The notes under the pieces are model-generated. The model saw only the letters and a list, made by a program, of their open reading frames with translations. It was not told the origin of the DNA and ran no database searches. The translations under genes and the position numbers were made by a program. Shown here in pieces: positions 1 to 5,917 of a DNA stretch of 6,653 nucleotides (the stretch's first letter is position 1; each line of letters opens with the position of its first letter). Origin of the DNA: an uncultured Porphyromonadaceae bacterium (GTDB lineage: Bacteria; Bacteroidota; Bacteroidia; Bacteroidales; Muribaculaceae); the NCBI GenBank assembly GCA_900555915.1, contig USNC01000076.1:1-6653 (forward strand), given 5' to 3'.

Positions 1-48
1 CGAGATCGCTCAGTGTCTCGTGGGCTCGGAGATGTGTATAAGAGACAG
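1..48. other. Illumina Nextera i7/P7 adapter with index (sequencing artefact)
   Basis: Not genomic DNA. Bases 15-48 are the Nextera i7-side adapter, ending in the Tn5 mosaic end (its reverse complement reads CTGTCTCTTATACACATCT). Bases 7-14 (CGCTCAGT) are in the index position, and bases 1-6 (CGAGAT) match the end of the P7 primer. The reverse complement of the index is ACTGAGCG, which I recall as a catalogued Nextera XT i7 index. The same adapter and index occur inverted at the right end. This is what reads running through short inserts leave on contig ends when adapters are not trimmed. Genomic sequence starts at 49. Confidence 0.98.
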
Positions 49-50
49 CC

Positions 51-410
51 ATGAAGTCGGTTTCGGCCGATGGAAGCGTGTTCACATTCGTCAACCCCAA
101 CACCGACAGGGCCGTCACATTCAGTTTCGATTTCCCGACGAAAGAGAATGCCGACTACAAAGTGGTATCCACATCCTACGGCGACGAATGCGCGTATGAC
201 GCCGCGGCGGGGAAAGTCACCGTGCCGGCCAACTGCTATGTGGTGATAGCGACGCAGGGTGTCAGCCGCGTGGAGGGGGCGGAAGCGGAACCGGCCTCCG
301 GAGCGCCCGAATATTACAACATGCAGGGAATCCGCATCAAGTCGCCTGCCGCCGGCGAACTGCACATAGTGAGAAAAGGAACCGCATCATATAAAGCCAT
401 AGCCGAATGA
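51..410 (+). CDS. C-terminal fragment of a probably exported Bacteroidales protein (5' end missing)
   Basis: This is the last 119 residues of a longer protein. The frame runs to the adapter junction (first genomic bases 49-50), and the ATG at 51 is more likely an internal methionine than the true start. Residues 8-66 alternate hydrophobic and polar residues (VFTFVNPN, AVTFSFDFP, KVTVPANCYVVIA), which suggests a beta-sandwich like those at the end of secreted hydrolases. Residues 88-119 (YYNMQGIRI, then GELHIVRKG, ending YKAIAE) match a short C-terminal element common on exported or surface proteins of Bacteroidales (usually YNLQGxRV...GIYIVRxG). This resembles, but is shorter than, type IX secretion C-terminal domains. 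The stop overlaps the next gene's start (ATGA, 407-410). The catalytic or binding part, if any, lies outside the window, so no function can be assigned. Confidence 0.75.
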   Translation: MKSVSADGSVFTFVNPNTDRAVTFSFDFPTKENADYKVVSTSYGDECAYDAAAGKVTVPANCYVVIATQGVSRVEGAEAEPASGAPEYYNMQGIRIKSPAAGELHIVRKGTASYKAIAE

Positions 411-1414
411 AAAGAGTACTCATAGTAGGGGCCGGAGGATTTCTCGGCTCGCATCTGCTGGCAGAGGCCGCAGGCCGCGCCGGCCTCGAGGTATATGCCG
501 GGGTGAGGGAATCCACCTCCACCCGCTGGTTTCCGGAAGGAGTGACCAGGGTGGTGTTCGACTTCGAGAGTCCGGCCGAGGTGGAGAGAGTCCTGACCAC
601 GACGCTTCCCGAGGGGGAGCGCTGGGACTGGATAATATATAATCTCGGCGCCACCAAATGTCTGCGCTACAAGGATTTCGACCATATCAACCACGATCTG
701 CTCCGCACATTTGTAGAGGCTCTGGAGCGCACCGGCATGATGCCCGACAAGTTCCTTTACATCAGTTCGCTCTCGGCGATGGGAGCCGGCGACGAGAAGA
801 CTTACGCGCCCTTCACCGAGAGAATGATACCGCACCCCAACACCCGCTACGGCGCCTCCAAACTGAAGGCCGAGATGCTTCTCCAGATGCAGGGCGTGCC
901 GTATATCATATTCCGGTGTACGGGAATCTACGGCCCGCGCGACCATGATTATTTCCTCATGTTCGACGCCATGCGGAAGGGGATCGACTTCTCGGTGGGA
1001 TTCCGCAAGCAGCTGCTGACATTCATATATGCCCCCGACCTCGCTCTCGCCGCGTTCGAGGCTCTCGGGAAGTCTCCGGTGAAGGAAGTCTACAACATAG
1101 CCGAGCCGCGCGCCTACACGCAGGCGGAGTTCCGGAAGACAGTGTCGGGGAAACTGGGGAAGAAACTTATAGTCCCGGTCAAGGTGCCGCTGTGGGCCAC
1201 TCGGGCGGTGAGCTGGGTGTGCGAGAAGGCGGGAGTGGTGAGAGGGCGCCCGTCGACGCTCAACACCGACAAGTTCAACATAATGAAGCAGCGCAACTGG
1301 AGCGCCGACACCTCGAAGGCCAGGGAGGCATTCGGCTTCTCCGCCCCCACGCCGCTTGAGAAAGGCGTGTCGGAGAGCATAGACTGGTACAGGAAGGAAG
1401 GGTGGCTGAGATGA
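407..1414 (+). CDS. NAD(P)-dependent epimerase/dehydratase family protein (extended SDR)
   Basis: A 335-residue extended short-chain dehydrogenase/reductase, the normal length for sugar-nucleotide epimerases and 3-beta-hydroxysteroid-dehydrogenase-like enzymes. Seen directly: the N-terminal Rossmann dinucleotide motif GAGGFLGS (residues 8-15), NLGATK near 79-84, the catalytic serine region YISSLSAMG (118-126), the catalytic YGASK (Tyr148, Lys152), the FRCTGIYGPRD segment (169-179) typical of the family, and FIYAPDLALA (207-216). It should be a cytosolic oxidoreductase, but the substrate cannot be read from sequence. The C-terminal substrate-binding part (about 230-335) carries no signature I recognise. 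The ATG at 407 overlaps the previous stop by 4 nt with no strong Shine-Dalgarno site. The stop likewise overlaps the next start (ATGA, 1411-1414), so genes 1-3 are probably co-transcribed and coupled. Confidence 0.93.
   Translation: MKRVLIVGAGGFLGSHLLAEAAGRAGLEVYAGVRESTSTRWFPEGVTRVVFDFESPAEVERVLTTTLPEGERWDWIIYNLGATKCLRYKDFDHINHDLLRTFVEALERTGMMPDKFLYISSLSAMGAGDEKTYAPFTERMIPHPNTRYGASKLKAEMLLQMQGVPYIIFRCTGIYGPRDHDYFLMFDAMRKGIDFSVGFRKQLLTFIYAPDLALAAFEALGKSPVKEVYNIAEPRAYTQAEFRKTVSGKLGKKLIVPVKVPLWATRAVSWVCEKAGVVRGRPSTLNTDKFNIMKQRNWSADTSKAREAFGFSAPTPLEKGVSESIDWYRKEGWLR
1394..1402 (+). promoter_or_regulatory. Ribosome binding site for the DUF4271 gene
   Basis: AAGGAAGGG lies inside the end of the upstream dehydrogenase gene, 8 nt before the ATG at 1411. 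It favours that ATG over the in-frame GTG at 1402, which overlaps the last base of this purine run and would have no room for ribosome binding. In a group where such sites are often weak or absent this one is good, but the same bases also encode protein, so it could be fortuitous. Confidence 0.5.
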
Positions 1415-2112
1415 ACATGACCGATTTCACCGGCGCCGCCGGCGCGAGCTGGGTATATGTGATATTGTTTCTGCTCTTCTTCGCGGCATGCGTAAGGGCG
1501 CGGGGCAGTCTGCGGTTTGCGGGCGCTTTCCTGCGCGATGTGGTGGGAGTGAGGGAACGCAACAATATCTTCGACGCCACAGTGAGGGAGACATCGGTGA
1601 TCCTGATCGCCGTTCTGCTCTCGGCGTGCAGCATCGGAGTGCTCCTGTGCGACGCCGTGGGCATATGCTCGGAGCGCATCCCCGCGCTGGCGGGCATACC
1701 GCGGCCGGGGCTGCATGTCGAAGGGTTTCTGCCGCAGCGGCTGGTGTGCATGGGCATAGTCTGCGGCTATGTGGGAATAATGTGGCTCAGCTATTATCTG
1801 GTGGGACTTGTCTTCAGCGACCCGGTGCACACGTCGATGTGGGTGCGCGGATTTACCTCGTCGGTGGCCCTCGGAGTGGCCTTTTTCTTTCCGCTGGCGC
1901 TGGTGGACCTCGCATATCCTGAATTGGGCCCGTATGCGGTGCTGATAGGGTTCGCTATGTTAATTTTAGTGAAAATTCTGTTTATTGTCAAAGGTTTTCG
2001 CATTTTTTTTACAGAAAGTTCGTTTTGGGTCGTTTTTTTGTATTATCTTTGCAGTCTTGAAATAGTACCCCTTGCCCTGACGTTTGCCATTGCATGTTCG
2101 CTGTTGGGGTAA
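1411..2112 (+). CDS. DUF4271 family polytopic inner-membrane protein
   Basis: A 233-residue, strongly hydrophobic protein with about six predicted membrane spans, near residues 13-29, 62-82, 110-134, 147-167, 173-193 and 204-231. The C-terminal block KGFRIFFTESSFWVVFLYY followed by LCSLEIVPLAL (194-223) is the conserved signature I associate with DUF4271, a family largely confined to Bacteroidota whose function is unknown. An in-frame GTG at 1402 would add three residues. I chose ATG 1411 because it makes a 4-nt ATGA overlap with the upstream stop and has a purine-rich site 8 nt before it. From about 1960 the gene becomes AT-rich, with T8 and T7 runs, and contains a promoter-like element. Its neighbour hemD is a familiar partner of DUF4271 genes in Bacteroidales genomes, as far as I recall. 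Confidence 0.9.
   Translation: MNMTDFTGAAGASWVYVILFLLFFAACVRARGSLRFAGAFLRDVVGVRERNNIFDATVRETSVILIAVLLSACSIGVLLCDAVGICSERIPALAGIPRPGLHVEGFLPQRLVCMGIVCGYVGIMWLSYYLVGLVFSDPVHTSMWVRGFTSSVALGVAFFFPLALVDLAYPELGPYAVLIGFAMLILVKILFIVKGFRIFFTESSFWVVFLYYLCSLEIVPLALTFAIACSLLG
2024..2051 (+). promoter_or_regulatory. Predicted Bacteroidota-type promoter for hemD and downstream genes, inside the DUF4271 gene
   Basis: TATCTTTG at 2044-2051 matches the Bacteroides -7 box TAnnTTTG exactly and is followed by C, as is common. A TTTG at 2024-2027 could be the -33 box, but the 16-nt gap is shorter than the usual 19-21. The weaker TTCG at 2019-2022 would give 21. Transcription would start near 2058, giving an approximately 100-nt leader to the hemD ATG at 2160. 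The surroundings are AT-rich, unlike the rest of the window. The call rests on motif match and position only. Confidence 0.6.
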
Positions 2113-2159
2113 GTGCTTGCAAATAAAGAAAATAAATAGGTATAGAGAAATTTGATACG
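2113..2159 (+). other. AT-rich 5' leader between DUF4271 and hemD
   Basis: A 47-nt gap, the only substantial space between 49 and 6508. It is very A-rich (AAATAAAGAAAATAAATAGG) and has no stable hairpin that I can see. No clear Shine-Dalgarno site precedes the hemD ATG. A-rich, unstructured leaders without a Shine-Dalgarno site are typical of translation initiation in Bacteroidota. I see no terminator here, so read-through from the upstream genes is possible. Confidence 0.5.
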
Positions 2160-2918
2160 ATGATAAAGAAGATTTTGGTATCGCAACCGCAGCCGGCTTC
2201 GGGAAAAAGTCCATATTATGACATCGCTCAAAAATTCGGCGTGGAAGTGGTGTTCCGTTCTATGATAAAGGTAGAGGGCGTGACAGTCAAGGAGTTCCGT
2301 CAGCAGAAGATAAATCTCGCCGACTTCACGGCCATCATATTCACCTCCCGGACCGCAGTGGACCATTATTTCCGCATGTGCGAGGAGTCGAGAGTGAACG
2401 TTCCGGACGACATGCGCTATGTATGCACCACAGAGCAGATAGCCCATTACCTTCAGAAATATATCGTCTACCGCAAGCGCAAGATATCCTTCGGCATCAC
2501 CGGCAAGCTCTCCGACCCGCAGTTTCTCGCGGCCGTCAACAAGATAAAGAAAGAGAAATTCCTCATGCCGGTGAGCGACATGAACAAGGAAGACTCCACG
2601 GCGCTTGAAAAGATCGGAATCAATCTCACCAAGGGAGTGATGTTCCGCACACTGACCAACGATTTCACACCCGACGAGCCGTTTGACTACGATGTGCTCC
2701 TTTTCTTCTCACCTTCGGGAATCAAGTCGCTGGAGAAGAATTTTCCGGATTTCGACCAGTCGGTCAACGGGAAATATATCGGCACCTTCGGCCCCACAAC
2801 GGCGAAAGCGGTCGACGACGCCGGATTCAGGCTCGATTTCAGCGCTCCGACACCGGAAACGCCTTCGATGACCGCCGCCCTTGAGAAATTTCTTGAAACG
2901 CACATGAATAAGGAATGA
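2160..2918 (+). CDS. hemD: Uroporphyrinogen-III synthase family protein (HemD/HEM4)
   Basis: A 252-residue cytosolic protein of the length expected for uroporphyrinogen-III synthase, which cyclises hydroxymethylbilane with inversion of ring D to give uroporphyrinogen III, the branch point to heme, siroheme and cobalamin. The family has low sequence identity. The recognisable marks here are ILVSQPQP at the start, AIIFTSRTAVDHYF (58-71), the second-lobe strand VLLFFSPSGIKSL (179-191) and GTFGPTTAKAVDDAGF (208-223), followed by the APTPETPSMTAALEKFL C-terminus (229-245). These fit the two-lobed HEM4 fold. The ATG at 2160 follows an AT-rich leader with a promoter-like box upstream. The stop is only 3 nt from the next gene, and in the same frame. 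Several gut Bacteroidales lack much of the heme pathway yet keep this gene, so the enzymatic role is likely but not certain. Confidence 0.85.
   Translation: MIKKILVSQPQPASGKSPYYDIAQKFGVEVVFRSMIKVEGVTVKEFRQQKINLADFTAIIFTSRTAVDHYFRMCEESRVNVPDDMRYVCTTEQIAHYLQKYIVYRKRKISFGITGKLSDPQFLAAVNKIKKEKFLMPVSDMNKEDSTALEKIGINLTKGVMFRTLTNDFTPDEPFDYDVLLFFSPSGIKSLEKNFPDFDQSVNGKYIGTFGPTTAKAVDDAGFRLDFSAPTPETPSMTAALEKFLETHMNKE
2909..2914 (+). promoter_or_regulatory. Ribosome binding site for the PPDK-like gene
   Basis: TAAGGA sits 7 nt before the GTG at 2922, within the last codons of hemD. It supports the GTG start over the first in-frame ATG, 22 codons further on at 2988, which would remove LRDTAFADL, the start of the first domain. 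Confidence 0.55.
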
Positions 2919-2921
2919 CCT

Positions 2922-5912
2922 GTGAATACATATAAGTCCGGCGATGTCCGGAAGATACATCTGAGAGACACGGCTTTTGCAGACCTGATGCAAAAGCGTG
3001 TCTTTTCTGTTTTGCTGATAGCCACTCCCTACGACGCCTTCATGATGGAGGAAGACGGACGCGTGGAGGAGCAGGTATATTACGAGTATGTGGCCCTGAA
3101 CCTGAGTTCTCCGCCAAGGTTCACCATGGTGGCCAACTATCAGGAGGCCTTCACATGCCTTGAATCGAAGCATTTCGACCTCATCATGGCCATGCCGGGA
3201 GTGGATGTCTCCGAGACTTTCACCCAGGCGAAGCGCATCAAGCAGCTCTATCCCGAGGTTCCGTTTGTGGTGCTCACCCCCTTCTCCAAGGAAGTGAGGC
3301 GGCGCATCGCCAACGAGGATCTGTCGGGAGTGGACTATGTCTTCTCATGGCTCGGCAATGTGGACCTGATCCTTGCCATAATCAAGCTGATGGAAGACCG
3401 CATGAACGCCGAGATCGACATACTCGATGTAGGGGTGCAGTGCATCTTGCTCGTGGAGGACTCCATACGCTTCTACAGCTCGATTCTTCCGCATCTCTTC
3501 AAGCATCTTCTCAAGCAGTCGAAGGAGTTCTCGACCGAGGCGCTCAACGACCATGAGCGCATGCTGCGCATGAGGGGGCGTCCGAAAGTGCTTCTGGCGC
3601 GAGACTATGAGGAGGCGCAGCGCCTCTTCGACCGCTACGGCAAGCACATGCTCGGCATCATCAGCGATGTTCGTTTCCCGAGAGGCGGGAGGAAAGACCC
3701 GCATGCGGGAATGAGGTTTGCCGCGTATGTGCACGAGCGCAATCCCTTCGTGCCGGTGATTCTCGAGAGCCAGGAGACGGCCAACCGGAATCTGGCGGAA
3801 GCCATGAGGCTGACGTTTCTCGACAAAAACAGCAAGACACTGCCCCAGGACCTGCGCAAATCGGTCGACTTCCTTTTCGGATTCGGAGATTTCATAGTGA
3901 AGGATCCGCTCACCGGCAACGAGCTGATGCGCTTCCACGAACTGAAAGACCTCCAGGTGCAGGTCAACAACATACCTTCCGAAGCGCTGTTCAGGCATTG
4001 CGCCAACAATGACTTTTCGCGTTGGCTCTACAGCCGCGCGATTTTCCCGATAGCCGAGGCTCTCAACAATTTCCGCTTCGAGAGCATGGAGCAGGCCCCT
4101 CTTGTAAGGCAGATGATATTCGACTGCATTGTGGAGTACAGGCGTATGAAAAACCGCGGTGTGGTGGCTATCTTCCGCAAGGGACGGTTTGACAGATACA
4201 GCAATTTCGCCAGGATAGGGCAGGGCTCGATGGGAGGAAAGGGGCGCGGCCTCGCATTCATCGACCAGATAATAAAACGCAATCCCGCATTCGACAATCT
4301 CGGCGGTGTGAGCATCGCCATACCCCGCACGGTGGTGATATGCACCGATATCTTCGATGAGTTCATGGAGTCGAACAATCTTTATCCGATGGCTCTGAGC
4401 GACGCCTCCGACGAGGAGATTCTGAAAGCGTTTATCGCGGCCAAACTCCCCAGATCGCTCCGTGAGGACTTCGAGTATCTGTATGACGTGGTGGACCGCC
4501 CGCTCGCGGTGCGCAGTTCATCACTGCTTGAAGACTCGCATTATCAGCCGTTTGCCGGAATCTATTCGACATATATGATTCCGCATCTCGACGACAGGGA
4601 GAAGATGATGGAGCAACTGTGCAACGCGGTGAAAGGTGTGTACGCCTCGGTTTTCTTCGCCGATTCCAAATCGTATATGAACGCCACCAGCAACGTCATC
4701 GACCAGGAAAAGATGGCCGTGATACTGCAGGAGGTGGTGGGCGAGGACCATGACGGCCTCTACTATCCGTCGTTTTCCGGAGTTGGGCGATCGCTCAACT
4801 ATTATCCGGTGGGCGACGAGCAGGCCGAGGAAGGCGTGGTGGAGGTCGCGGCAGGTCTCGGCAAGTATATAGTGGACGGCGGTCTCGCCCTCCGCTTCTC
4901 GCCGAAGCATCCGGGCAAGGCTTTGCAGACATCCACGGTGCAGCTCGCGCTGCGCGACACGCAGAAGACGGTGTATGGACTTGAGCAGACCGAAGCCACG
5001 GATTTCAGCCCGAACGACGCCTTCAATCTCAGGAAGATAACGGTGGCGGACGCGTTCAAGTCGGGGGCGCTGAAATATCTTGTGTCGACTTTCGATATCA
5101 ACGACTACATGATACGCGACAGCGAATTCGGACAGGGCCGGAAACTGCTGACATTTGCAAATGTGCTCAAGCAGGGTGTCTATCCTCTCGCGGAGGCGGC
5201 CGAACTGATGCTCGCCACCGGCCAGTATGAGATGGGGCGTCCTGTAGAGATAGAGTTTGCGGGCATCATAGCCCCCGACGCGGCGAAGAGCGACCGGAAG
5301 GGCACTCTCTACTGGCTGCAGATGCGCCCGATCGTAGACCGCAAGGAGATGCTCGACGACTCGGTGCTCGATGTGCCCGATTCCCAGATTCTTGTCAAGA
5401 GCGACTCGGCGCTCGGGCACGGGCTTATGGAAAACGTGAAGACGGTGGTGTATGTGCGCAGCGAGGGGTTTGACCCGGCCGGAAACGTAGCCCTGGCGCA
5501 GGATGTGGAAGCGGTCAACCGGATGCTGACCGAGAGCAACCGCCCGTATGTGCTCGTAGGTCCGGGCCGCTGGGGATCGAGCGATTCCGCACTCGGCATC
5601 CCGGTGCGCTGGCCGCAGATAGCCGGCGCGCGGGTGATAGTGGAGTATGCCATGCGCGGCTACCGCATAGAGCCCTCGCAGGGCACACATTTCTTCCAGA
5701 ACCTCACCTCTTTCGGAGTAGGTTATTTCACCGTAGATCCGGCCGCGGGCAACGGTTTCTTCGACGAGGCTTTTCTCGAGTCGCTTCCTGCTGTATTTGA
5801 GAAAGGGCAGTTGAGGGTGGTGGAATTCGACTCGCCCCTGCCTGTTGCCATCAACGGCAAGAAGGGAAAGGGAATAGTGGCAAAACCAGTTTCACCGGAT
5901 AATCAGAATTGA
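2922..5912 (+). CDS. Receiver-receiver-PEP synthase/PPDK-type ATP-binding multidomain protein
   Basis: A 996-residue protein of the group usually annotated PEP/pyruvate-binding domain-containing protein; no function is established that I know of. Residues about 27-160 form a receiver-like fold with no acidic pocket (VLLIATPYDAF, FDLIMAMPGVD). Residues about 173-320 form a second receiver with all key positions: Glu179-Asp180, Asp249 in IISDVRFP, Ser283 and Lys302. Residues about 430-805 resemble the ATP-binding domain of PEP synthase and pyruvate phosphate dikinase: GSMGGKGRGLAF (Lys440), LAVRSSSLLED (Arg531), FAGIYSTY, GLGKYIVDG and LQMRPIV (Arg802). The usual TSH phosphohistidine domain and PEP/pyruvate barrel are absent. 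Instead residues 810-996 carry LVGPGRWGSSDSALGIP and EPSQGTHFFQNLTSFG. GTG start with a Shine-Dalgarno site; 3 nt after hemD and 5 nt before rnhB. Probably an ATP-dependent phosphotransferase controlled by receiver phosphorylation (inference). Confidence 0.85.
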   Translation: MNTYKSGDVRKIHLRDTAFADLMQKRVFSVLLIATPYDAFMMEEDGRVEEQVYYEYVALNLSSPPRFTMVANYQEAFTCLESKHFDLIMAMPGVDVSETFTQAKRIKQLYPEVPFVVLTPFSKEVRRRIANEDLSGVDYVFSWLGNVDLILAIIKLMEDRMNAEIDILDVGVQCILLVEDSIRFYSSILPHLFKHLLKQSKEFSTEALNDHERMLRMRGRPKVLLARDYEEAQRLFDRYGKHMLGIISDVRFPRGGRKDPHAGMRFAAYVHERNPFVPVILESQETANRNLAEAMRLTFLDKNSKTLPQDLRKSVDFLFGFGDFIVKDPLTGNELMRFHELKDLQVQVNNIPSEALFRHCANNDFSRWLYSRAIFPIAEALNNFRFESMEQAPLVRQMIFDCIVEYRRMKNRGVVAIFRKGRFDRYSNFARIGQGSMGGKGRGLAFIDQIIKRNPAFDNLGGVSIAIPRTVVICTDIFDEFMESNNLYPMALSDASDEEILKAFIAAKLPRSLREDFEYLYDVVDRPLAVRSSSLLEDSHYQPFAGIYSTYMIPHLDDREKMMEQLCNAVKGVYASVFFADSKSYMNATSNVIDQEKMAVILQEVVGEDHDGLYYPSFSGVGRSLNYYPVGDEQAEEGVVEVAAGLGKYIVDGGLALRFSPKHPGKALQTSTVQLALRDTQKTVYGLEQTEATDFSPNDAFNLRKITVADAFKSGALKYLVSTFDINDYMIRDSEFGQGRKLLTFANVLKQGVYPLAEAAELMLATGQYEMGRPVEIEFAGIIAPDAAKSDRKGTLYWLQMRPIVDRKEMLDDSVLDVPDSQILVKSDSALGHGLMENVKTVVYVRSEGFDPAGNVALAQDVEAVNRMLTESNRPYVLVGPGRWGSSDSALGIPVRWPQIAGARVIVEYAMRGYRIEPSQGTHFFQNLTSFGVGYFTVDPAAGNGFFDEAFLESLPAVFEKGQLRVVEFDSPLPVAINGKKGKGIVAKPVSPDNQN

Positions 5913-5917
5913 CAAGA

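Noticed and set aside
314..946. Minus-strand open frame of 210 codons across genes 1 and 2
   Set aside because: No domain or signal can be seen, and the plus strand carries the dehydrogenase Rossmann and YGASK motifs in the same DNA.
1402..1410. GTG at 1402 as the DUF4271 start
   Set aside because: It overlaps the only good Shine-Dalgarno-like run, while ATG 1411 has proper spacing and an ATGA overlap. It cannot be excluded, but it is less likely.
1114..1830. Minus-strand open frame of 238 codons across the SDR/DUF4271 junction
   Set aside because: His- and Arg-rich translation with no motif; it spans the ATGA-coupled junction of two convincing plus-strand genes.
4521..5690. Long minus-strand open frame (389 codons) opposite the PPDK-like gene
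   Set aside because: Its translation is rich in His, Arg and Leu with no recognisable motif. It lies wholly opposite a clearly coding gene with conserved ATP-binding motifs. Long antisense frames are expected from codon bias in GC-rich genes.
2922..5912. Calling the 996-residue protein phosphoenolpyruvate synthase or pyruvate phosphate dikinase
   Set aside because: Only the ATP-binding domain is shared. The TSH phosphohistidine motif and the PEP/pyruvate barrel motifs are not present.
5909..5917. TTG at 5909 as the rnhB start
   Set aside because: TTG is a rare start and overlaps the upstream stop. An ATG follows three codons later and leaves all RNase HII motifs intact.
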